Below are positions 9,301 through 18,992 of a stretch of 18,992 bases of DNA, one piece after another. The translations under genes and the position numbers were made by a program. Numbering within the stretch: the stretch's first letter is position 1; every line of letters begins with the position of its first letter. The stretch is taken from NCBI GenBank assembly GCA_027596035.1, contig JADGJA010000430.1:1-18992 (forward strand). The letters run 5' to 3'. The stretch comes from Thoreauomyces humboldtii (lineage: Eukaryota; Chytridiomycota; Chytridiomycetes; Spizellomycetales; Powellomycetaceae). A model generated the notes under the pieces. The model was not told the origin of the DNA. It made no database searches and was given only the letters and a program-made list of their open reading frames with translations.

Positions 9301-12300
9301 GATGACGAGGCATCTAAGCCTGAATTGCGATTGAACCCGAACCCGGCTCTCGGCTGAGGCTGGCTAGGTTCACCGACCTCGTCAGCGAAGCCCGTGTCCT
9401 CCTGGTGCCGCTTTGAGGGAGTCGATTCCCGAGTGCGGGGTGTTTGGAGGAGACTCGTGAGGACGTTCTCGCTTGTGGGACTTTCCGTCGGAAGGTTGAA
9501 CGACACAGCCTTGTGTAAACGTGGTTGAGGCGCCAGACCTTGCGGCGGTCTTATAGATGATGCGAACAGAGAGGACTTCATGCGCTGCACGCCGTGCGCC
9601 ACCTCCAACTGCTGAGCGGTCGGAGGCTTGCGGGGACTGCTGTCCGGGGTGATGTTTTCCTGATCCCTGCTGCTCTCGACGTCCTTGGTGGGCGAAGACT
9701 GCAAAGACTGTCTAGGAGTGATCGCAGGAGTCGTATCCACGGAATCATCGACTTCCATCTCGACGAATTGATCCTCCTCCTGATCTTCATCGTTCGAATC
9801 CACGGTGTCGTCGTCGTCGCGAGCCCAAGCCTTGCCTAGGTCGACCCAACGCCGACTGCCTACGACTCCACGCTTGACGCCGCTATTGGGACTTCGAGTC
9901 GTTTTCTGCTTTCCCGAGGAAGCAGGGGTACGCGACTGGATGTTCGCTTCGTCATCCTCCTCGTCGTCGTCGAGACCGTATCCGCGACGAGGGGGAGATG
10001 AAGACGAGTCATCGGCTCCAGAGTCGGAGCCGCTGTCGCCCAGGTCGGTTTGACCCTGTACCGATCCAACCTGGGCAGGCTCAAAAAAAGGATTCACGTC
10101 GTCGTTCTTGAGCGTTTTGCGCGACGTGGGAGTCGTCGGCGAGGTGGTGCGTCCGGACGCCGTGGTCTGTGGCGTCGCTGGGAGCGGATCGGGATCGTCG
10201 TCGTCGTCGTCGTCCAGTCCGTACTTGCTAAAGTGTTGCACGATAAACTTCCAGGTTCCGGTTCCGTTGTGGAATCCGCCGAACTCGGTGTCTGGGAACT
10301 TTTCCAGTTTCTTTAAGTGTTTGTCGTATCGAGGATCGGTCGGATCCGTCACGGCTTCCCGGGTGCTCTTGTCCACGGGCCAGCACTTTTCCAGGCGAAC
10401 TTCGGCTCGGACGTTCAGGCCCATGCCCACTGGCGGCTTGGTTGCTTCGTCGGGATAAACATTTGCAAGCTTCGGTGTGAGGGTAACGACCTTGCCGGCT
10501 ATCTGATCAAGACCGGTGCGGTTCTTTGTGGGAGAGGCCTCGAGAAGATCCACTGGCTCGAGCCATTCGATGGACCCAATGCCAGGAATCGAAATCTTGA
10601 AGTTTCGTACGTTCCTCAGCTCATCGCTCTCCATTCGGAGGAGAGTTTCTAGAGACGGACTGAGGACGTACTCTGAGAACTGGCCGGCAGATGGACCAGG
10701 TGAGCGAGGCGGCGTGCGAGCTGCCTGCTGAACTCGACTCTGCGGCGTAGGAGTACCGGGACCAATTGAGCCGAGGGAAGGACTGCCGCTACGCCCACCG
10801 TTTTCGTGATCGAAAGAGTCTGGACCGGGCGACGGGAAGCGACGATAGTCGTTGTAGTCCGATACTTGGGAGCTGGCGTCATCGTAGTTCTGCGCCGTCT
10901 CTCCCCCTAATTCGGCAAACGTTACACCCTTTTTAGGTGTCTTTCCTTTGGCATTCGATTGAGAAGAGGAATCGTTCTCGGTGACATCGTCGATGATGAG
11001 TCGGCGAACGTTCTTTCGTGGCGTGAAGCGGGGATCCAAGCCAACGGTGCCGTCGTCCTTTGACTTTCCGATGGCGGACTCGTAACGAGAGCCACCGCTG
11101 ATCTGAGGTGACTTTGCCATACGTGGTGGACTGAAGCCGCGCAACTTGATCTTCGACGCTTCCCGTGCAGTGACTTTGATGTACGGTGACATGGGAAGTT
11201 TCTGTTTTTCTTGAGGAGCGGGATAGAGCGCGGCTTCCTGCTTCTTGGCAGGGGTATCGAAGATCGGGTTCACTCCATACGGATTACGGTCAATGCTGGC
11301 CCGCAAGTTGGCGGGCGACTGACTGGCTCCCAGACTGTTGTTGAAGCCGAGAGGAGCTGTGGTGACACCGCCCCCGCCAAGGAGACCTCCGCCTCCGAGG
11401 CTACCTCCCCCGAGGCTGAAAGCGCCAGGCTGCTGCTGCGGTTGCGCAGGCCCAAATAGAGAGGGAGCAGCAGCCTGTCCAAACATTCCCCCAGAAGCTG
11501 CAGGAGCTGCTGATTGTCCGCCGAAACCGAATGCTATAGACACCTTGAATTAGGATCGAGGGGTTTCAACGGTGACATCGGTTAAGCATGACATACCTGG
11601 CTTCGGAGCTCCAAAGCCGGTGGTTGCTGCCGGCTGGCCGAATCCAGTAGCCGTTCCAAACATGGAAGGAGCTGCAGCAGGTGCACCGAACATGCCAGGG
11701 GCGGCCGACGATGCACCGCCAAAGAGAGAACCTCCAGCGGCTGCAGGCTGCCCAAACATAGCCGGTGCCGAAGTGGCAGGTTGTCCGAACCCTGTTCCAA
11801 ACGTAGGTGCCGCTATCAAAGCATGAGGTTTGGGCAGTTACCAAGTCGAAAAACGCAAATAAGCTTACCTGGCTTAGCCCCAAAGAGACCTCCGGCAGCG
11901 GGGGCAGCGGAGAAGCCTCCAAAACCGCTGGTCGCTGCAGGCTGTCCGAAGCCGGTCGGTGCAGCAGCGGTGGTAGCTGGGAAGCCGAAGCCTCCCGAGG
12001 CAGCGGGCTGACCGAAGAGGGAACCTCCGGCGGCGGGTTGGCCAAATGTAGATTGCGCACCGAAACCGGGAGCACTTGTCGCAGGAGCGGCTGCTCCTAT
12101 TGCAAGACGGGTGAGCTGTCAAGTCTTTACAAGAACCGACCCGCAAATGAAGGGTGCTTTTACCGAATCCGAAGGCGGGTTTCGGCGCCTGGGGCTGACC
12201 AAAGCCACCAAATCCAGTGGCAGCCTGCGTTTGCTGGCCGAAAGGAGGGGCACTCGTTTGGCCGAACCCGGTGGACGGCTGGCCGAACATGGAAGGAGCT

Positions 12301-13616
12301 GGAGAACATCCTTCATTAGCCATATCACCACATTGCACACTCTTTCTTTTTGCTACTTACCTGCCGCCTGGGTCACCGCTGTTTGACCAAATCCAAACGA
12401 CGACTGCTGTTGCTGTTGAGGCTGCCCGAATGCCGGGGCTGCAGCGCCAAATAGGCTACCTTGCTGAGTAGTGGCAGGGGCTCCGAACCCACCGCCGAGC
12501 CCCCCTCCGAAGGTTGATCCGGCGGTAGATGTCCCGAACGAACTGCCGAAGCCTCCCATGCCTGCGGCGGCACCGGCACCACCGGTCTTCTTATTCATTT
12601 GATAGTCCTGCCATCGCAGTTCCTAATCGGGAAAAGTTTGATGCCTGTGAGATATTGCCATATTGGGACTTGTTATCCAGTCTGATCGTCTGACGAACCT
12701 CGAGGGACCAGTTCTTGTAGGCAATGGCAGCCGAGCAAGTTTGCAGGAGGTTTTTTACAACAAGGTTATTTTGGCCGGTCTCCTGCTCAACGCTGGGTTG
12801 GAAGGGAGGAGAGCCAGTTCCGTTGTTCACTTGATCGTTCGTGGCTGCACCGGCTCCCGCACCGCCAAACATGCCGGTGGATTGCCCTCCAAAGCCCGTT
12901 GCAGCGGGGGCAGCACCAAACGTGGAACCACCGCCAAAAGCGGTAGTGGGGGCAGCGGCAGCTCCGAAGGTCCCGAAGCCCGTGGCTGCAGGCTTGGCGC
13001 CGAACCCTCCGCCCAAAGCCGACCCGAAGCCGGTCGCAGCCGGAGCCGCGCTGGCGCCTGGGATGCCTTCATGTCAGAAAGAATTGCCGAGATAAAAAGT
13101 CGTTTTGAAGGGTCTTACCCATCCCAAAGCCGCCGAATCCAGTCGACGGGGCCGCGGTGGCAGCTTGGCTACCAAACATGGTTCCTGTTTGACCACCGCC
13201 AAAGGTCGACGCAGCTCCCCCGAACCCGCCCGTCGCGGCTCCGAAGCCTGCCCATGAAACAGCACGTGAGTCGATTTGGAAGAAGACTTGCAATGCATTT
13301 GAGCACTCACCTGTAGCTGCTCCGCCGCCGAAAGCGGTTGGCTGTTGACCGAAGCCTGTGGCTGCGGGTTGTGCACCGAAACCTGTAGGTTGCGCTTGAG
13401 GTTGACCGAAGCCTCCTGAAACAAGAACAAGCCAAGGTACGAAGCGTAAGTGCTTTCCGGATACGGAAGAAAATGTTTTCCAAGCAAAGATGTCTCACCG
13501 CCAAAGCCTTGCTGCTGCTGCTGTTGCTGAGGTTGACCGAACCCAGTGGCCCCGAAGCCGGTTGCGGGCGGCCTCTGCTGCTGCTGGCCGAAGCCCCCAG
13601 CGAAAGAGCCGAACAT
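6321..13616 (-). CDS. NUP145: Nup98-Nup96 autoproteolytic nucleoporin precursor (Nup145/Nup189 type)
   Basis: Nuclear pore precursor that self-cleaves into an FG nucleoporin (Nup98/Nup145N) and a Y-complex scaffold (Nup96/Nup145C). Exons by eye: 13616-13499, 13415-13311, 13247-13119, 13066-12699, 12622-12361, 12298-12164, 12096-11869, 11812-11597, 11533-9115, 9055-8989, 8921-7286, 7213-6321. All are GT-AG with continuous phase: 2191 residues, larger than human (about 1800). Residues 1-~545 carry over 50 FG dipeptides (GLFG-like, TGFG, MFG). They are interrupted at ~200-248 by a GLEBS motif (PPFQPSVEQ ... NWSLE-ELRWQDYQ) for Gle2/Rae1 binding. The autoproteolytic domain covers about 807-957, from YVLSPSLETLL to TWKFIVQHFSKY, with cleavage expected between F955 and S956. 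Nup96 follows, with GRCCRVGWGPGG, VNVYQVNVFGEL and IINEHYVEL blocks. Its C-terminus is low-complexity and acidic. Stop at 6321-6323. Confidence 0.93.
10197..10214. repeat. GTC/GAC triplet run encoding poly-Asp after the Nup98 cleavage site
   Basis: A run of GTC triplets on the plus strand reads as consecutive GAC codons on the minus strand, giving seven aspartates. They begin a few residues after the predicted scissile F-S bond (S codon 10227-10229), at the new N-terminus of Nup96. Confidence 0.8.
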
Positions 13617-14507
13617 GACGGTAGAGGGACTGACTACAAACGGGAGGGAAGGACACGCGGAGTCAGGAATCCCAATCGTTGGCCGATGGCTCGACCAGAT
13701 GTGCAATCGCGGGTGCTTGGAACGCGGAAAGCCCAGAGGTTCGCGCGGAGCCTTCCACCGCGACCTCCCAAGAGTTCTCCTTCCCAACGGAACCGGAGGA
13801 AAGAAACGTACCTAGCCGAGTCTAGCGCGCGTCTGGGGGTGGTGGTGGGTAGGTAAAGAGAGAGAAGGAGGTGGGGGGAAGCGCGACGACTGAGGGTTTG
13901 GGTGGGTGTTTCCTCTTGTCCTTCCCCTCCTGGATCCGCGTGAGAGTGACAGGCGAAGGGAGAACCAGAGCAAGTAGGGACCGTTGGTATATGCAGTACG
14001 TATATCTCCCGTACAATGGACAATGGCCTGCGTCTTTGCTGATTGCGAGGGATGGATGGGGAGACGACGAGACGAGGGCTGGGAACTGATGTTCCCGACA
14101 GCAAACAGAAAACGGGAGCGTCTGTCCGGATCGTCAGGACACTGCCCCTTATATCCTCCTAGCAAATCGTCGTCGTCGTGGGTTCCATTTCCCAACGCCA
14201 GAGTCGTGTCCGCTTCATTCTCATAAGGAAGCCGAGTCTATGGTAAGGAGGTCATCAAAGAAGGTGAGGCTGCTGCTTCCTCATTCATGTGTAAGGGGCA
14301 TTGGGGGAACTCTCACCCTCGCATTCTGAACTGACTCTCTCGCGCGTTCCCAATAACACCTCTCCTCCACTTGACCTCTCTCCGAAGAGCATACGACTTG
14401 ACGTGCCTCCCATACCTCGCCAATCTTGAAGCGAGCTTGTGGCACCTGCTTTCTGCATCGATACCTCTTCCCCCCACGCAGTCCACCTCTTTTCGCAGTC
14501 GTCCACC
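13617..14507. promoter_or_regulatory. Divergent upstream region shared by nucleoporin and TFIIIC genes
   Basis: 891 bases lie between start codons that point away from each other. Open frames here are short or low-complexity and match no family I know. The region has pyrimidine/purine-rich tracts (about 13850-13935) and a few AT-rich patches (TATATCTC near 14002, TTATATCC near 14149) that could be core promoter elements, but none is convincing. Leaders for both genes must lie here. Confidence 0.5.
13634..13812 (-). other. Possible 5'-UTR intron of the nucleoporin gene
   Basis: On the minus strand an AG|GTACGT donor (donor bases 13812-13807) and a pyrimidine-rich acceptor ending in TTTGTAG (13640-13634) frame 179 bases. 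The acceptor lies 17 bases upstream of the start ATG at 13616. The sites look good and the gene is otherwise intron-dense, but nothing coding tests the call. Confidence 0.35.
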
Positions 14508-17500
14508 ATGCCGTCTGATGCGTCCGACAGCGACGAGGAGGACACCTTCATCCCACCTCCGAGGAAAAAGAGACCCAGGCACGTCTCCTCCACCACCTCA
14601 GGGGACAAAGACCTGCTGCCCGACGCAGGTGGAAGCGATATCACGCCAGATCCAGAAGACACCGGTACCCCTGCCACCATGATCGAGGCGGCCATCCCTC
14701 CTCTTCCTCCTCCACCTCCGCCCCACGAGGAAGTGGAGGACATGGTGCCAGGCGAAGAGAGCGCAGCGGACAAGCTGAGAGCGTTGATCCTCGCAAAGCT
14801 GAGGGAGTGGACCTTGGTCCGTGCCACCCCCGATCTCATCCAAGAGTTCAAGGCCATGGACCACGACAAGAGGAAGCCGAAACCGAAAGGTTCGGCTCCC
14901 AAATCCAAGAAGGGGAAACCCCCAAAGGGGCCCACATTGGCGCAAAGAAAAGCCGAAGCGATCAAGGTGGCCCTCGCCGCATCCTCCTCCGATCCCACCA
15001 CCACCGTCCAGGACGACGCGACCGCGCAGGCGTCGGGAGCCCAGGATTCGGAAGCAGCGACGGTGGCGACGGCGACGGCGGCGATCGAGGACTCGTCATC
15101 GCAGAGCAAACGAAAGGCCAGCGAGACCGCCGACGAACGCTTCCCGAAACGGCCGCGCGTCCAGGAAGATCCCGATTCGGACGAAGCAAAGTGTCCCCTC
15201 ATCTTCTGCATGCCGCCCTGGGACGGGGTGCGATACAAGTGCTTCTTTCCTCCCTGCGACAAGGACTTCAAGAACGTGCAAGGTATAAAGTACCATTCCT
15301 CCAACTACATACACGAGATCATGGACTTTCTCCAGTGGGCGTATCCCAGTGGTGAGCCGCCCGCCGACCGGTACGCCATTCAACCGGACGTTCAGGAACT
15401 GTACGATCAACTCTCGGAGAAGGACTGGCCGTTCGTCATAGACGATTACCAACTCATGTATCCAGGCGCCGCCAAACCCTGCAAGATCGAGGTTGTGCTC
15501 GGGTACAGCAAGGAGCGGTCCTGGAATCCGAGGTTCGTGGACAAGACGGTCCTGGAAACCATCCGTACGACCACCGAAAAACAGTCGACGGTCGAAAAAC
15601 GGTCAACGAGCACCGAAAATCCGCCAACCACCGTAGAACAGTCAACCCCGAAACGCGTGCTCAAACCTAGAACAAAGTCTAACGCGATACCCAACGCAAA
15701 GTCGGCGGTCAAGACAACGCCTGTGCTTGAAAAAAGGAGGAGTCGGAAAGATCCTCTGACTCTTGCGTTACCGACCGATCTCATGGCGGTCCTCGCTCCT
15801 CCGAACGAAATCACGAAAGTGGACGAGTCGTTGATAGATACTGCGATCCTCCCTCTGGTGCAGAAAAATGTTCCGATCGATTCGTTCATGATCGTGCCAG
15901 ATAGGTGTGGACTCGGTTTGTCGTGTCTGCTTCGTGAGGGGATGGTGGGGCTGTCATCGCGTCTGACTCTATTCTCGCGTAGAGAAGCGACCGAATACTT
16001 CCCAGAAAGCATGGGACTGAACGTTCAGATAAACGCCCAGAACGTCACGGCAGAAACCGCGCGCATACCGCTGTTCGAATCCACCCTTATCCGTACGCTT
16101 CTTTCTCGATTTCACATGACGGAGCTGTACTAAGCGAAAGAAAAAAGACTAAGACATCCACGCCACCTCCTCAGGTCCGACGAACAGCAAGCGAAAACGG
16201 GCCATCTGCAACGTCGGCGGTTCCGTCTGGGGATTGGACTGGTGTCCTATCATCGACCCCGAAGAGAACCTCCACTATTTCGCTGTTGGGGGTTACAGTC
16301 GCACCATCACGGAACATCACGTTGTCGGAACGAAACAGACGACGGATCTAGCAGGATGCATACAGATCTGGGCTGCCGGGAACCTGGACGCAACGTCTAG
16401 CAGTGGAACCGACATCACGCCGCAGCTCGAGATGTGCATACTCCACGACTACGGTTGCGTCTTCGACATGAGGTGGGCGCCCGGAGAGTACTTCCAGTCT
16501 GCCAAGACACGGACGCAGGACGACCAGCTTCCAAGACTGGGCTTGTTGGCCGCGACGTTCGGAGACGGGTCCATGCGCGTGTTCGAGATCCCACATCCAA
16601 AGATGTTGAGACATCGATCAGGTCTCGGTGCAAGCTCACCGACCCTCTTCGTCAAACCCGTCCGTCCCCTCTTCGAGGTCTCGATACCCGAAACGATGAC
16701 GTGGAAGGTCGCATGGGGAGGTCTCGAACAACTGGCGACGGGATGCACGAACGGACATGTTGCCATGTGGAGTCTCCTCGATCTGATCACGGAAGACGGT
16801 CGAGTCCTCACGGATCGTTTCGACTCGGAACCCATATCCTACCTCCCGGTGCACGACTCGTGCGTGGAATCCCTGTGTTTCTCGACGCAGGTCGGCAAGC
16901 TCCACAGAACGGCTCCGACGACGCTGATCACGTGCGGTGCGGACGGACGACTCGTGAGCACGGACGTTCGGGATCCGGAGATGGGTGCCGTGCATCAACG
17001 CATCAGAGGGATCATGACATCGTGCGCCTTTCTCGCCTCGACGGAAGCGTTCCTGTTCGCGGACGCCGACAGTGGGTATCGATACTTGAAGCCTGGGGAG
17101 GAGGAGTCGAAGAACAAGAAACCGTCCGAGACCGATGACTGGGAGTCTGGACTGGTGTGCGTGCCTCAGAGGTCGTGTGGGTTGGGGGTCCATGAGTCTT
17201 GCATCTGGGTAAGAGAGACTAGAGAGACGTTGAGCAAGTAGAACACCCTGGCTGATATGATCGGTTACTGTCAGGAAATAGCAGCCGCTCCCCATATGCC
17301 TTTTGTCGCCACCGCTAGCGCCGACGGGTGCGCGAAAATAAGCAACTGGAAGCGAATCTACGCCGTGAAGATACACGTAGGTTACTCTCCGCGATTTTTC
17401 CCATAATTCCCGCCGCTAACCGGCCGCGCCTATCTGCCCTCTCTCAGAGACCACAACAAACCAACCTGTACTGCGTGCAATACGATGCCGAAACAGAAAC

Positions 17501-17773
17501 ATTTCACTTCGAGGAAGATGCGAAAACAGAAGTGAGCCACAACAGTTTCCACAAATCACCTTACCCGCACAAATCATTAAACAACTTTCATTCCTTCCCA
17601 CAAAGCCGGTATTCGCAACGACGACACGCGGCGAGCGCGCCTTGATCAAGTTCTTTCCCCCCGAGGTCGCCATCCACAGGATCGCGTGGAATCCGTGCCG
17701 AGCTGCTGGATCGTGGGTCCTCACGGGTGGTGCTGGCGGCTTCGTCAGACTCGAGAGCGCTCTGCATATGTGA
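14508..17773 (+). CDS. TFC6: TFIIIC WD40 subunit (Tfc6/Sfc6/GTF3C2-like) with N-terminal zinc finger
   Basis: Probable subunit of the DNA-binding arm of TFIIIC, which recognises the B box of tRNA genes and recruits TFIIIB and RNA polymerase III. Exons by eye: 14508-16092, 16175-17208, 17275-17376, 17448-17531 and 17606-17773, GT-AG and in phase, 990 residues. The start is an ATG in a good context (ACCATGC) at 14508. Residues 1-240 are disordered, with nuclear localisation-like clusters (PPRKKRPR, KPKPKGSAPKSKKGKPPK). A C2H2-like finger follows: C245-x4-C250-x12-H263-x5-H269. A low-complexity linker (~350-420) precedes the propeller. The propeller opens with the family hallmark NVGGSVWGLDWCPI (541-554), then AVGGYSRT, GCIQIWAAG, LLAATFGDGSMRVFEI, LATGCTNGHVAMW and FVATASADG. 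It closes with FFPPEVAIHRIAWNP and WVLTGGAGGFVRL. Exon 1 alone would stop at TAA 16131-16133; splicing at 16093-16174 joins the halves. Confidence 0.85.
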
Positions 17774-17840
17774 AACAAGGGATTCTTCGGTGCAACTCCA
17801 GCATTCCTCATTCTGCCGGCTCCTCCTGTACATCTTGCAC

Positions 17841-17872
<32 letters not shown>

Positions 17873-18423
17873 CCAGTCACTTTACGATTGTTCGTGTTGG
17901 TAAAACACAGGACTCTCTCGAAACGCTCTTTGGGGTACCCTCCCCCAGTTCACGCAGTATTCAATCCTCTTGCAGAGACTCGCTCTTTTTCTTCGCCGAT
18001 ATCCCGCCGTATCTAGTCCTGGCCAGGACGTACCAGTTAATCTCGGTTTTGTGAGAACCAAGGGACAGCTGCGCAGCGCCCGCGCCCATCCCGCGATCTT
18101 AGATTGCGCAACAGCTTGCACGAACCCTAATAGGTGACGACATGCTTCGACCGTTTCCCCATTGATGCAACGATAGCGCGACACACACACTGAAAACTAC
18201 AGATGAATCGTAAAGGGATATCGTTCTTGTTGGAGGGACGAGCATCGGTCAGTTGGAGCTGTCCAGTTGTGTGCATTCATGACGAAGCACAGCCACCCAC
18301 ATCCCCGCCCAGAACGCCTCCCCCCGCGCCGCACCCCAATCTCGTTTCCATCTCGACCTTTCGCCCCACACCCTTCATTCCCCACCCATACTTGCCAAAC
18401 CCCTCCACACACCTCAGCAAACA
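17774..18423. other. Tandem intergenic region upstream of SEC53
   Basis: 650 bases lie between the TFIIIC gene stop and the SEC53 start. The left part holds a triplet microsatellite and presumably the TFIIIC terminator. The right part, especially about 18290-18420, is pyrimidine/CA-rich (CCCACATCCCCGCCC-type sequence), as often seen in fungal promoters just before strong housekeeping genes. No coding signal was seen. Confidence 0.5.
17842..17871. repeat. (ATC)10 microsatellite
   Basis: Ten perfect ATC units, about 70 bases downstream of the TFIIIC subunit stop codon and outside any coding exon. Likely length-variable between strains. Confidence 0.95.
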
Positions 18424-18878
18424 ATGACCTCCTGGGAAGGCAAGGCGAACCCAAAGATCCTCGTCCTCTTTGACGTGGACGGAACACTCACCCCGGCGCG
18501 CAAGGTAAACCCCCCGTCCTCCACTCCATCTTGAACGCCGATACCCCCTTTTCCGTCCTCCTGACCCGCCTCTCCTTCCGCCGTGCCCGTTCTCCAGGAC
18601 ATCGCACCGGAAGTCAAGCAGCTCCTGGCCGAGCTCCGCAAGAAGGTTGTCATCGGCTTCGTGGGCGGATCGGACCTGGTCAAGCAGTTGGAACAGCTCG
18701 GAAACGACTGCGTCAACGACTTTGATTACTGCTTCTCAGAGAACGGACTCACGGCCTATAGACTCGGGAAGCAGCTCAAGTCCACCAGCTTCATCGAGTG
18801 GATCGGGGAGGACAGGTACAAGAGGCTTTCGAGCTTCATCCTGCATTACATCGCCGATCTGGATCTGCCTCAGAAACG
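18424..18878 (+). CDS. SEC53: Phosphomannomutase, Sec53/PMM2 family (5' part)
   Basis: Cytosolic enzyme interconverting mannose-6-phosphate and mannose-1-phosphate, which supplies GDP-mannose for N- and O-glycosylation and GPI anchors. Exon 1 is 18424-18504 and exon 2 is 18598-18878, followed by a GTGAGT donor, so at least one more exon lies beyond the window. About 120 of the ~250 residues usual for the family are present. The HAD-type catalytic motif is [11 protein letters not shown], with nucleophile D17 and acid/base D19. It is followed by the near-invariant blocks [30 protein letters not shown] and [13 protein letters not shown]. Splicing joins PARK to DIAPEV in phase 0, as in other fungal Sec53 proteins. 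The cap domain and the later catalytic aspartates are not in the window. Confidence 0.95.
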
Positions 18879-18992
18879 GTGAGTTGGACCCGGGGGGGGG
18901 GGGGGGGGGGTTTTGGCCGGGTTTTTTTTTGTGGTTTTTTTTTGGGTTTAAAATTTTTTTTTTTGGTGCCCGGACCCAACCAAGTGGCCCTG
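18879..18992. other. Start of SEC53 intron 2, then homopolymer-rich sequence end
   Basis: After the GTGAGT donor the sequence becomes a run of about 19 G (18892-18910), then long T runs broken by G clusters. Nothing similar occurs in the other introns, so this is either an unusual intron or poor-quality sequence at a contig end. Confidence 0.6.

Noticed and set aside
11338..12600. Pro/Ala/Lys-rich plus-strand frames opposite the FG repeats
   Set aside because: They are reverse-complement images of FG repeat codons and stop at each FG exon edge.
13634..14195. Minus-strand frames of 127-156 codons upstream of the nucleoporin gene
   Set aside because: Low-complexity Arg/Ser/Pro composition, mutually overlapping in different frames, no recognisable domain; better seen as promoter and leader.
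14285..15304. 339-codon minus-strand open frame
   Set aside because: Antisense shadow of the TFIIIC exon 1; Ser/Gly-rich composition mirrors the Pro/Ala/Asp-rich sense protein.
16073..16085. B-box-like TTCGAATCC (another near 9793), suggesting a tRNA or TFIIIC site
   Set aside because: Both lie inside clear coding exons, with no A box or cloverleaf at the right distance; a match of this length is expected by chance.
16131..16133. In-frame stop that would end the TFIIIC gene and make the WD40 part a separate gene
   Set aside because: A GTACGC...CTCCTCAG intron (16093-16174) removes the stop and joins the halves in phase just before NVGGSVWGLDWCP. A separate gene starting at the next Met would cut into that hallmark.

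Overview
The window is nuclear DNA from a fungus, most likely a basidiomycetous yeast or related basidiomycete. Six protein genes can be read. All are cut by many short GT-AG introns (about 50-110 nt), the DNA is GC-rich, and the gene set is typically fungal: HAK potassium transporter, Sec53, a TFIIIC subunit and a fused Nup98-Nup96 nucleoporin. I placed exon boundaries by eye, requiring GT/AG borders, a continuous reading phase and continuity of known family motifs. No transcript data were available. I see no bacterial genes, mobile elements, CRISPR arrays, rRNA or tRNA.

Layout. (1) 33-2475, minus: N-terminal ~594 residues of a HAK/KUP K+ transporter, running off the left edge. (2) 2911-4483, plus: F-box protein with a degenerate WD40-like C-terminal half, divergent from gene 1. 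(3) 4872-6034, minus: small CUE-domain protein of Cue5 type with an acidic LIR/AIM-like motif, convergent with gene 2. (4) 6321-13616, minus: twelve-exon gene for a Nup98-Nup96 precursor of about 2191 residues, with FG repeats, GLEBS motif, an autoproteolytic domain with an HF|SKY site, and the Nup96 scaffold. (5) 14508-17773, plus: five-exon gene for a WD40 subunit of TFIIIC (Tfc6/Sfc6/GTF3C2 type) with an N-terminal C2H2-like finger, divergent from gene 4. (6) 18424 to past the right edge, plus: phosphomannomutase (Sec53/PMM2), 5' part only.

These are mostly housekeeping genes and do not form one pathway. The most interesting points are the FG domain of gene 4, which is built from phase 1-1 exons that could be skipped or duplicated without frameshift; the compact CUE + LIR architecture of gene 3; the altered signature of the HAK transporter; and the shared upstream region of the nucleoporin and TFIIIC genes. 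I found no convincing undescribed multi-gene system. The last ~110 bases are homopolymer-rich and may be a poor-quality sequence end.
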